From Alteromonas sp. IB21 (GTDB lineage: Bacteria; Pseudomonadota; Gammaproteobacteria; Enterobacterales; Alteromonadaceae), in contig NZ_JAEFCD010000012.1 in NCBI RefSeq assembly GCF_016405965.1, positions 56,904-120,903 of the forward strand: a DNA stretch of 64,000 nucleotides, written 5' to 3'. Both the position numbers and the translations under genes were made by a program. The notes beneath the pieces were generated by a model. That model was not told the origin of the DNA. It ran no database searches and worked only from the letters and a program-made list of their open reading frames with translations. Shown one piece after another: positions 1-7,997 of the stretch. Numbering within the stretch: the first letter of the stretch is position 1; every line of letters begins with the position of its first letter.

Positions 1-1
1 T

Positions 2-1408
2 GTTGAGTGGGGCGTCTTCACTAAGTTGACTGCAGGTGTTAACTACCAAGAACGTGAAAAAACTAAAGATAACAATGGTGCTTATCTGACGTCGCCAGCA
101 TGGCCAAGTCAAGAACTGGTACCAAACCCAATCGGTACAGCAGACCTGAGCCACATCGGAATTGACGGTGTCGTAGCTTACGATGGCCTTGGTTTGTACA
201 GAAGCGGCTACTACATCGAGACAGAAGCAGAACTATTTGAAAATGGTCGCTTTGGTGACTCTTACACTATCTCAGAAGATATCCTAACCGCATATGCAAA
301 ATTAGACATTGAAACTGAAATAGGTGATGTACTGGTATTCGGTAATCTTGGGCTACAGGTTGTTAATGTTGACCAAGCAGGTACTGGTTTTAACACGACT
401 ACCGGTCCAACAGGATTTACTGCCGTTACTCCAGTATCGGATGGCGACTCTTACACTGACGTATTGCCAACATTGAACCTGAGCTTCGAAATCGCTGAGA
501 ACCAGTTTATTCGTACCGCTTTAGGTAAAGTGATTAGCCGTCCTCGTATGGATGACATGCGCCCTAATAACACAGTAAGCTTTACCTTTAACGACCAGCA
601 AATCATTTCAACAAATGTTGCTAATGGCCCTTGGTCAGCGAGTGCGGGTAATGCGCGCCTAAGACCGCTTGAAGCGAATCAGTTTGATATTGCTTACGAA
701 AATTACTTCGCAGACTCAGGTTACTTTGCCGCTAGTTTCTTCTATAAAGACCTGACTAACTGGCACGTAGCTGGACAAACTGTTGGCGATTTTAGTGAGT
801 CTTACATTGAAGGTTTCCACGAAACGTCTGGTGAAACTGACATCAATAACGATGGTGTACTTGATGAAAACGATATCGTACCACCAGGTACATTTAACGG
901 AATTGTGAGCTTCCGCGAAGATGGACTTGAAGGGTTTGTACGTGGCTGGGAGCTTCAAGGTAGTCTACCGTTTGACATGTTCCACGATTCACTAGAAGGG
1001 TTTGGCGTGTTTGCAAGTGCAACGTTCCTTGATGGTGAGTTAGAAAATGGTGAAGCGGTACCAGGTTTATCTGAAGAGACTTACTCACTAACCGCTTTCT
1101 ATGAAAGCAATGGTTTTGAAATTCGTGTATCTGGAACTAAACGTGATGCGTTTGCTACAGAAACTCGTGCTATCAGCCTTTCTCTAGCACCTATCGAAGA
1201 TAACGGTGTTAAACAGATAGATGCACAGATTGGCTATGATTTCAGTGAGTCTGGAATTGAGTATCTTGAAGGGCTTCGTGTTACGCTTCAAGGTCAAAAC
1301 CTGACTGACGAGCCTACTGTTCGTGTTAACCCAGGTGACAGTCGTCAAATTACTGAGTACCAAAGCTACGGACGTAACTTCCTTCTTGGTTTCAACTACA
1401 CGTTCTAA
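2..1408 (+). CDS. TonB-dependent receptor, C-terminal part (5' end outside window)
   Basis: The reading frame is open from the first bases of the window, so the gene begins upstream; about 468 residues of the C-terminal part are visible. It has the alternating short strands, Asn/Asp-rich loops and aromatic strand ends of an outer-membrane beta barrel. The segment DVLPTLNLSFEIAENQFIRT is typical of the TonB-dependent receptors that Alteromonadales place in glycan loci, and the protein ends in YTF, the usual terminal aromatic of a barrel. The plug domain and signal peptide are not in view. It precedes two halogenase-like genes and a second receptor, so a substrate related to the neighbouring starch genes is possible, but the sequence does not prove it. 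Confidence is high for the family and low for the substrate. Confidence 0.9.
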   Translation, partial: VEWGVFTKLTAGVNYQEREKTKDNNGAYLTSPAWPSQELVPNPIGTADLSHIGIDGVVAYDGLGLYRSGYYIETEAELFENGRFGDSYTISEDILTAYAKLDIETEIGDVLVFGNLGLQVVNVDQAGTGFNTTTGPTGFTAVTPVSDGDSYTDVLPTLNLSFEIAENQFIRTALGKVISRPRMDDMRPNNTVSFTFNDQQIISTNVANGPWSASAGNARLRPLEANQFDIAYENYFADSGYFAASFFYKDLTNWHVAGQTVGDFSESYIEGFHETSGETDINNDGVLDENDIVPPGTFNGIVSFREDGLEGFVRGWELQGSLPFDMFHDSLEGFGVFASATFLDGELENGEAVPGLSEETYSLTAFYESNGFEIRVSGTKRDAFATETRAISLSLAPIEDNGVKQIDAQIGYDFSESGIEYLEGLRVTLQGQNLTDEPTVRVNPGDSRQITEYQSYGRNFLLGFNYTF

Positions 1409-1419
1409 ATAGCTATCCG

Positions 1420-1440
1420 CCGCTTGTTGTAAACAAGCGG
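1420..1440 (+). terminator. Stem-loop just after the receptor gene
   Basis: A perfect 9-bp inverted repeat, CCGCTTGTT / AACAAGCGG, with a 3-base loop starts 12 bases after the receptor stop. No T-run follows, so it may be an RNA-stabilising or processing hairpin rather than an intrinsic terminator. Confidence 0.5.
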
Positions 1441-1489
1441 CACATAAAGAATGTTGTAAATGAGACGCTAGTCAATATTATGAAATTTC

Positions 1490-1525
1490 AAAGCCCCAAA
1501 ACGGTAATATGTGTTGGGGCTTTTT
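1490..1525 (+). terminator. Rho-independent terminator
   Basis: AAAGCCCCAA pairs with TTGGGGCTTT across a 14-base loop and is followed by a T-run. It separates the first receptor gene from the halogenase genes, which implies that those genes have their own promoter or depend on read-through. Confidence 0.8.
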
Positions 1526-1582
1526 GTTGTATAGCAATACAGGTCGTGTTATCAAAGTGTGGTAGGTCAGCGGTGTAGAGTG

Positions 1583-3085
1583 ATGGCAGAAAATATGTAC
1601 GATAAAGCTGTAAAAAAGGTAGTAGTGGTTGGCGGTGGAACTGCAGGATGGATCTCTGCAGCAGTGATCAAGCGTTTAATTGGTACTGACTTAACGGTTA
1701 CTTTGGTTGAATCTGAAGACATTGGAACAGTCGGAGTAGGCGAGGCGACAATACCTCCTATTATTACGCTGAATAATGTTCTCGGGATAGATGAAAAAGA
1801 ATTCTTACGAGAAACCAATGCCACAATGAAGCTTGCCATCAAGTTTGAGAATTGGCGGGTTAAAGGCGAGAACTATTTTCATACCTTCGGCGCACCTGGA
1901 AAAAGTTACGCTTTCTGTCATTTTCATCATTATTTTAAACGCGCTCAAGAGTTAGGGTTGTCTGACTCAATTTGGGAATACGATTTAAACTACCTTGCTT
2001 GTAAAGCTGGTAAGTTTGCCCATATAAAATCTCCCGACCCAATAATCGAAATGCCTTATGCTTACCATTTCGATGCGTCGCTTTATGCGCGCTTTTTACG
2101 CAAAAAGTGTGAAGCAATGGGAGTAACTCGTAAAGAGGGCATTATTCATGACGTCAAGCAAGATAGTGAGAGCGGCTTCATCACAGGGGTAACGTTGAAA
2201 GACGGTGAACATATTGAAGGCGATTTATTTATAGACTGTTCAGGCTTTAAAGGCCTTCTTACCCAGCAAACGTTGAACACAGGCTATGAGGATTGGTCTC
2301 ACTGGTTACCTTGCGATCGCGCTGTTGCTATGCCTTCAGAGCGACTAGAAAAAACCTTACCTTACACTCGCTCCATAGCACATTCTGCCGGCTGGCAATG
2401 GCGTATTCCACTTCAACACCGTAACGGCAATGGCCTTGTGTATAGCAGTAACTATTATACTGACGAGCAAGCACTGGATATATTGTCGAATAACCTAGAC
2501 ACCGAGCCTCTGGCCGATCCTAATTTTATTCGTTTTAAGACTGGAAGAAGACGCAAGCAGTGGAATAAGAACGTGATCGCCGTTGGGCTTTCAAGCGGTT
2601 TTCTTGAACCCCTTGAGTCAACCAGTATTCACCTTATTCAATCTGCCGTGGTTAGGCTTATCCATTTGTTCCCACACGAAGGGTTCAAGCAACGTCAAAT
2701 TGACGAGTATAATAAGCAATCAAAGACCGAGTACGAACAAATACGTGACTTCATTATTCTGCATTATCACGTGAATGAGAGAACTGACTCGCACTTCTGG
2801 AAAGACTTACGAGAAATGGATGTACCCGATAGCTTAACGCATAAAATCGAGCTATTCAGAGAGTCTGGTAATTTATTCAGAGAACAAAATGACTTGTTCC
2901 TTGAAAGTTCTTGGCTACAAGTACTGATGGGGCAAGGTATAGCACAAGGTGATTACCATCCTCTGGCAAACGCATTGTCTGAGCAAAAACTGCAAGAGTT
3001 GATGCAAAATATCAAACGTATTAAGAATGAGCCGATTGGAAAAATTGCTACTCATGATGACTTCTTGAAGCAGTTTTGTGGTTAG
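1583..3085 (+). CDS. Flavin-dependent tryptophan-halogenase family protein (first copy)
   Basis: Belongs to the tryptophan halogenase family (PF04820): FAD-dependent enzymes that make hypohalous acid and halogenate an aromatic substrate through an active-site lysine. Visible motifs are the FAD-binding GGGTAGW near residue 17; the segment around TNATMKLAIKFENW, which carries the lysine where PrnA/RebH have their catalytic Lys; GWQWRIPL near residue 270, the family WxWxIP signature; and SGFLEPLEST near the C-terminal third, containing the Glu-Ser equivalent. The length of 500 residues is normal. An in-frame GTG at 1559 would extend it by 8 residues; I chose ATG 1583, and ATG 1595 is also possible. 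The next gene starts 9 bases after the stop, so the two are probably cotranscribed. The substrate is unknown; homologues commonly sit beside TonB-dependent receptors rather than in antibiotic clusters. Confidence 0.88.
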   Translation: MAENMYDKAVKKVVVVGGGTAGWISAAVIKRLIGTDLTVTLVESEDIGTVGVGEATIPPIITLNNVLGIDEKEFLRETNATMKLAIKFENWRVKGENYFHTFGAPGKSYAFCHFHHYFKRAQELGLSDSIWEYDLNYLACKAGKFAHIKSPDPIIEMPYAYHFDASLYARFLRKKCEAMGVTRKEGIIHDVKQDSESGFITGVTLKDGEHIEGDLFIDCSGFKGLLTQQTLNTGYEDWSHWLPCDRAVAMPSERLEKTLPYTRSIAHSAGWQWRIPLQHRNGNGLVYSSNYYTDEQALDILSNNLDTEPLADPNFIRFKTGRRRKQWNKNVIAVGLSSGFLEPLESTSIHLIQSAVVRLIHLFPHEGFKQRQIDEYNKQSKTEYEQIRDFIILHYHVNERTDSHFWKDLREMDVPDSLTHKIELFRESGNLFREQNDLFLESSWLQVLMGQGIAQGDYHPLANALSEQKLQELMQNIKRIKNEPIGKIATHDDFLKQFCG

Positions 3086-3094
3086 CCGTTTAAC

Positions 3095-4591
3095 ATGAAT
3101 GAACCAATGAACATTGTTATTGCTGGAGGCGGAACTGCCGGCTGGATGGCGGCTAATTATTTTGCGCATAAATGGCCCTCGGACAAGGTTAAAGTAACTC
3201 TTGTTGAGTCTCCCGATATAGGAATTATCGGTGTAGGCGAGGGTTCTACACCGACATTAAAACGCTTCTTTGAAGAGCTAAAAATTAAAGAAAGTGATTG
3301 GATGCCTAAGTGTAATGCAACCTACAAAGTAAGCATTCAGTTTAATGACTGGAGCCCTAGTTCCGGTGTTAAACAGTATCGCCATCCCTTTATCTCTCAA
3401 ACAGATACGTTTACTCAGCGTGCTTTTGAAGTGAACTGCCGTACCCGAAGGTTGGGGCTAGATACTCACGTTACACCTGAAGACTTTTTATTAAATGGCG
3501 TGTTGGCAAAGCAGAACAAGGCGCCAATTACACCTGATAACTTTCCATTCAGAATGGAATACGGTTACCATTTTGACAGCGCATTGCTAGGTAACTATCT
3601 GCGTGATGTTGCGGTTGAAAAAGGCGTTACTCATATTAGTGCGGTAATCAGTGACGTGGCTCTTCATCTTAGCGGAGACATAAGTCACCTTGTAACAGAA
3701 AAGGGTAACATTGAGGGAGATTTCTTCGTCGATTGCACCGGATTTTCTTCCCATCTATTGCAGCAAACCCTAGGCGTTAAGTTCAATTCTTACTCCGATA
3801 ACTTGTTTAATGACTCTGCGGTAGTATTACCTACACACGCTTACGAAACCATTCCGGTAGAGACGCAATCCACAGCACTTTCCAACGGTTGGTGCTGGAC
3901 AATACCGTTACAAAACCGCACAGGTAATGGTTACGTTTATAGTGCTGCTTATTTATCGAAGGATAAGGCCGAAGAGGAGTTACGACGACATTTAGGTCTA
4001 GAAAACAGTGAAGTAGAAGCCAGGCACCTTAAGATGAAAGTGGGGCAAGTTGAGCAGCATTGGCAGAAAAACTGTTTGGCTTTAGGGCTATCCCAAGGGT
4101 TCATAGAACCGCTAGAAGCAACGGCACTTCACCTAGTCCAAATTTGTATTGAGTACTTCACGGACATGTTTGAAAAAGGTAATTTCTCGAACAACGAGAG
4201 AGCCACGTATAATGCGTTCGCCAAAGCGCGTTTTGACAGGGTGAGAGACTACATTGTCGCGCATTATAAACTTAATACCCGTGATGATAGTGATTATTGG
4301 CGAGCGAACAGAAATAACATGGTGCTGTCAGATTCACTTAAGTCAGTTATCAACACATGGTTTCAACGTGAAGAACTTGCCAATGAGATTAAGCGACAAA
4401 ATATAGGAATGCACTGGGACTCGGTGTCATGGCATTGTTTATTTGCGGGTTATGGTGCCTTTCCCCCGCTGGCACAAAATCAGCCCGGTCGAGGCGACTT
4501 ATACATAGAGCAAGACATCGAACGTTTTGTACAAGGTTGCGCCTTGAATTTTAAACAACATAATTTCGTGCTTCAAACGCAACAAAATTAA
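3095..4591 (+). CDS. Flavin-dependent tryptophan-halogenase family protein (second copy)
   Basis: A divergent paralogue of the preceding gene, 498 residues. It keeps GGGTAGW at the N-terminus, VGEGSTPTL in the FAD region, CNATYKVSIQFNDW with the presumed catalytic Lys, GWCWTIPLQNRTGNG near residue 265 (WxWxIP signature), and QGFIEPLEATALHL. In the last motif Ser is replaced by Ala compared with the first copy's PLEST. It starts 9 bases after the upstream stop with no obvious ribosome-binding site, consistent with translational coupling; a second ATG at 3107 is possible. No separate flavin reductase gene is visible nearby, so reduced flavin would have to come from elsewhere. The true substrate cannot be read from the sequence. 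Confidence 0.88.
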   Translation: MNEPMNIVIAGGGTAGWMAANYFAHKWPSDKVKVTLVESPDIGIIGVGEGSTPTLKRFFEELKIKESDWMPKCNATYKVSIQFNDWSPSSGVKQYRHPFISQTDTFTQRAFEVNCRTRRLGLDTHVTPEDFLLNGVLAKQNKAPITPDNFPFRMEYGYHFDSALLGNYLRDVAVEKGVTHISAVISDVALHLSGDISHLVTEKGNIEGDFFVDCTGFSSHLLQQTLGVKFNSYSDNLFNDSAVVLPTHAYETIPVETQSTALSNGWCWTIPLQNRTGNGYVYSAAYLSKDKAEEELRRHLGLENSEVEARHLKMKVGQVEQHWQKNCLALGLSQGFIEPLEATALHLVQICIEYFTDMFEKGNFSNNERATYNAFAKARFDRVRDYIVAHYKLNTRDDSDYWRANRNNMVLSDSLKSVINTWFQREELANEIKRQNIGMHWDSVSWHCLFAGYGAFPPLAQNQPGRGDLYIEQDIERFVQGCALNFKQHNFVLQTQQN

Positions 4592-4598
4592 ACGTGAC

Positions 4599-4630
4599 AA
4601 CCTTGAAAGCCAGGGATAGTTTTCAAGGTT
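4599..4630 (+). terminator. Stem-loop after the halogenase pair
   Basis: AACCTTGAAA pairs perfectly with TTTCAAGGTT across a 12-base loop, 8 bases after the stop codon of the second halogenase gene. The downstream T-run is weak (TATTATTCCT), so termination may be inefficient. Confidence 0.5.
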
Positions 4631-4740
4631 GGTATTATTCCTCATATGTGACCACACTAAGCTTTCCAATCTCCCCATGCAAATTCGATAAAAAACAATA
4701 ACTTTTATTTATTGTTTGAAAAATGTGTATCAATTGTAAA

Positions 4741-4754
4741 TGAATACGTATGCA
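4741..4754 (+). promoter_or_regulatory. Putative LacI-family operator, site 1
   Basis: The sequence TGAATACGTATGCA is a near-palindrome with the core ATACGTAT and a central CG step, as LacI-family operators typically have. It lies about 110 bases upstream of the receptor start at 4864. Exactly the same 14 bases occur upstream of two amylase genes at 15623 and 17731, which makes coincidence unlikely. The probable binding protein is the LacI-type regulator encoded at 23238-24269. Confidence 0.72.
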
Positions 4755-4863
4755 TAGCATTGCTCCCTTTTTATACAAACCAGTAGTATTTGGTATTCCA
4801 TAAGAGGCATTTTTGGGTGTGGTAGTCCTAAAAATGTCGATAATAAACAAGGATGGGACACCA

Positions 4864-7800
4864 ATGAAAACATTCAAACCCAGCACTATCATGGCGGCCT
4901 TGATAAGTAGTGGGGTCGCCTTTAGCGCAGCTCCTCTTTATGCCCAAGAGTCACCAGACACGTCAATAGACGAAGTTGAACGACCACAAGAAGATACCTT
5001 AGAGCGTATTGAAGTACGTGGTTTTAGTACCAGCTTGATCCAATCACTAAACCAGAAACGCTTCTCCGATACGGTTTCTGAACAAATATCTGCAGACGAT
5101 TTGGGAGGGCTTCCCGACGTTTCTATGGCAGATGCACTGACACGTCTCCCGGGTATCTCTGCTGTAAGAACCGGAGGACAAGCTGCCCAGATTAACATTC
5201 GTGGTTTATCAGGTGACTTCGTATTTTCTACGCTAAACGGTAGAGAGCAGGTATCCACCAGCGGAAGTCGCGCCATTGAGTTTGACCAATATCCGTCTGA
5301 ACTAATTAGTGAGGCAGCGGTTTATAAATCACCCAAGGCGTCGCTTATTGAAGGCGGTATTGCGGGTACAGTAGAACTGAAAACAGCATCACCACTTGCT
5401 ATTGAAGAGCAGCATAAGTTCAGCGCCAACATGCGCGGTATGTACAACGATAGAGCAACAGAAATAAGCGATGCTACTGAATACGGTCACAGACTGAGCT
5501 TTTCCTATCAAGGTAAGTTTTTAGACGATACGTTAGGTGTATCTTTAGGGTATGCCCGTTTATTCCAACCAAGCGTTTCTACGCAATTTATTGGTTTGGC
5601 GTATAACGGTCAAGTAGATGTTGATGGTCTAGAAGGGGATACGGATGGGCCAGCAGATTGCCCAAATTGTGAACTCATTTCAGAAGGCTTTGAAATGCAG
5701 CACAAAGGCGGTGAAGAAACCCGCGATGGCTATGTTGCTGCGTTTGAATGGGCGCCTATCGATACGTTTACCTTAAAAGCTGATGCCTTCATTTCAAAAT
5801 TTGATTCTGAAGCATTTGCCCGCGGTTTTCGCGTTAAGCTAGGTGGAATTAATGCGGGTATCACAAATCCTGTAGTGGTGAATAACAATGTCATCGGCGG
5901 TACTTTTTCACGCACAGATAACAGCTTTACCCGCGTTGAGCTTGTTAACGACGACAATCAAGATTTCGATAGTGTTACAAACTTAGGTGTTAACGCGGCT
6001 TGGGAAATCTCTCCGGACTTATCCGTACAGTTTGACGTATCTCGTTCAAGTGCTGAAAGTGACTTTAGAAACGGCTTGTTATGGTCGCTTGTAGGCGAAG
6101 ATGCGACAGCAACCAACCCAGTGTTTGATGAAAACGTTCAAATATCTTATTTGCTGAATGGGTTAAATCTGCCTGATATTGGCTTTAACCAAACTGATGC
6201 CTTTACTGATTTAGACCGGGTCATGGTGAGTAAGTACGGTATCTATCCGTTTGAAAATAAAGATGAGCTAGATGCATATCGTGTTGATTTTCAATATTAT
6301 GTGGACGTGCCTATCATTTCTGGCTTTGAATTCGGCTATCGTTATTCAGACCGAGAGTACAACAACGATCGCTCTGTCTTTGAATACGGAAACGACAGTG
6401 CATTTTCAGTAAGCGAGCCGCCGCTTCGGCTAACGTCTGACATGGTCGAGCAAGTTGACTGGAGTGGTGACTTTGGCTACTTCCCAAGTTATCTTTCTGT
6501 TGATCTAGACAGTGCACTTAATGCATGGTTCCCAAGCGGTAGGCCTCAGCCTGTTCAAACATGGGGTCCGGGCGCAGCTGGCGTTATTAACGGGCCTGGT
6601 ACAGGGCCCGCTACAGCATGGACGCTGCAAGAAAGCGGAGATGTATTTGAAACGGTAAACTCGGCCTACTTAATGGCTAAGATAAATACCGAAATAGGCA
6701 GTATTCCTGTTACGGGAAATGTGGGTGTTCGCTACGTTAAAAGTAAACAGAGCTCAACAACGCTGCAGCGTGCTACCCAGCTAATTCAAGACTTAGAAAC
6801 AGGCACGTCAGTTGAAGTTAGCGACCCTATCGCAGGTGCGCAAAATATTACAGACGATGTTGGGCTTATCAACAACTTCTATCGACCAGCCTTGATAAGT
6901 CATGAGTATTCAGACGTACTGCCTTCTATCAATCTAAATTTTAAGCTGACTGATGACACACAGCTTCGCGTGGCAGCAGCAAAAGTAATGGGTAGAGCGC
7001 CAATTAACCGTTTTGCGGCAAACGCATCTACCACCATTGAAACGGTTACTGCTTTCCAAGACAGAGATTCAGGTGAAATTACTTTGTCGAATCCTACCGC
7101 AAGAGTTAGTGGTAATGCCCGTAATAGCCCGTACTTAGAACCGTTTTACGCCACGCAATACGACGTGTCTTGGGAGTATTACTTTTCAGATACAGAAGGT
7201 GCTTTGGTTATCGCTGGTTTCTACAAAGACATTGAGTCGTTTGTAGAAGACATTGAAATAGAGCCTTATGACTTTGAGGCAAACGGCATTGTTATTCCTG
7301 ACAACGTTAGCGTTCCGGTCTACCTAACCCCAGAGTTTAACGGCCAAGAGGCTGAGCTTGCTCGCGATGAGAACGGCGATCCTATCTTCGTAACCGTTCC
7401 TACGGAAAATGGTAGCTACAGTACGGCAGTTAACAACGCAGAAGGCGGTTACATCAGAGGCCTTGAAGTCGCTTACACCCAAATTTACAGTATGCTGCCA
7501 GGTTTGTGGTCAGGGTTAGGGGTTAGCGCTAGCTACTCTTACACCGAAAGCGAAATTCAGCGCACTCTCGGCGACGGCGTTTACGCTGCAAATTTACCAG
7601 GGCTTTCTGAAAATGTAGCCACATTAACCGTTTTCTGGGAATACGAAGGCTTTGAAACCCGCTTATCTAGTCGATATCGCGATGCGTTTGTTTCGCAGCA
7701 GGTAGCGGTAAACGATCAGGTGGTTAACTTTGACGAAGAATTGGTTATTGATTACCAAGCATCCTACGAAATTAACGACAACTGGAGCCTACTGTTTCAG

Positions 7801-7914
7801 GTTAATAACCTAACCGACGAGCCAACTAAGAGCTATTTCGCGTCAGAAGAGCAAACCGGCACTATTCAGTACTTTGGCACCCAATATTACCTAGGGATGA
7901 CATACCAACTATGA
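4864..7914 (+). CDS. TonB-dependent receptor, probable maltodextrin/starch oligosaccharide importer
   Basis: A complete outer-membrane receptor of 1016 residues. The frame is open from 4813, but ATG 4864 is preferred: AAGGA lies 10 bases before it, and the protein then begins with a clean signal peptide (MKTFKPSTIMAALISSGVAF, cleavage after PLYAQ). A TonB-box-like ERIEVRGF follows, then a plug domain at about residues 55-170 (ISADDLGGLPDVSMADALTR, INIRGLSGDF, GTVELKTASP) and a long barrel ending in YLGMTYQL. No N-terminal STN signalling domain is present, so it should transport without FecA-type anti-sigma signalling. Its stop overlaps the reading frame of the pullulanase, which starts 83 bases later, and a LacI-type operator precedes it. 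Context points to alpha-glucan uptake; the substrate is inferred. Confidence 0.92.
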   Translation: MKTFKPSTIMAALISSGVAFSAAPLYAQESPDTSIDEVERPQEDTLERIEVRGFSTSLIQSLNQKRFSDTVSEQISADDLGGLPDVSMADALTRLPGISAVRTGGQAAQINIRGLSGDFVFSTLNGREQVSTSGSRAIEFDQYPSELISEAAVYKSPKASLIEGGIAGTVELKTASPLAIEEQHKFSANMRGMYNDRATEISDATEYGHRLSFSYQGKFLDDTLGVSLGYARLFQPSVSTQFIGLAYNGQVDVDGLEGDTDGPADCPNCELISEGFEMQHKGGEETRDGYVAAFEWAPIDTFTLKADAFISKFDSEAFARGFRVKLGGINAGITNPVVVNNNVIGGTFSRTDNSFTRVELVNDDNQDFDSVTNLGVNAAWEISPDLSVQFDVSRSSAESDFRNGLLWSLVGEDATATNPVFDENVQISYLLNGLNLPDIGFNQTDAFTDLDRVMVSKYGIYPFENKDELDAYRVDFQYYVDVPIISGFEFGYRYSDREYNNDRSVFEYGNDSAFSVSEPPLRLTSDMVEQVDWSGDFGYFPSYLSVDLDSALNAWFPSGRPQPVQTWGPGAAGVINGPGTGPATAWTLQESGDVFETVNSAYLMAKINTEIGSIPVTGNVGVRYVKSKQSSTTLQRATQLIQDLETGTSVEVSDPIAGAQNITDDVGLINNFYRPALISHEYSDVLPSINLNFKLTDDTQLRVAAAKVMGRAPINRFAANASTTIETVTAFQDRDSGEITLSNPTARVSGNARNSPYLEPFYATQYDVSWEYYFSDTEGALVIAGFYKDIESFVEDIEIEPYDFEANGIVIPDNVSVPVYLTPEFNGQEAELARDENGDPIFVTVPTENGSYSTAVNNAEGGYIRGLEVAYTQIYSMLPGLWSGLGVSASYSYTESEIQRTLGDGVYAANLPGLSENVATLTVFWEYEGFETRLSSRYRDAFVSQQVAVNDQVVNFDEELVIDYQASYEINDNWSLLFQVNNLTDEPTKSYFASEEQTGTIQYFGTQYYLGMTYQL

Positions 7915-7997
7915 ATAACAACATCCTAGGCAATTTATTTAGCGACTCGAAGGAACACTCGGTTGCCAACAATAGCGAAAATATTCAGGAGAATTTT

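Noticed and set aside
1583..4591. Halogenase genes as part of an antibiotic or pigment biosynthetic cluster
   Set aside because: No polyketide, non-ribosomal peptide, tailoring or resistance genes lie nearby; the neighbours are receptors and starch enzymes.
4813..4863. Longer start for the complete receptor
   Set aside because: It would put 17 non-hydrophobic residues before the signal peptide; ATG 4864 has AAGGA at the right distance.
7911..7997. Upstream extension of the pullulanase frame overlapping the receptor stop
   Set aside because: The added 29 residues are not signal-like, whereas ATG 7998 has a good ribosome-binding site and a lipoprotein signal directly after it.
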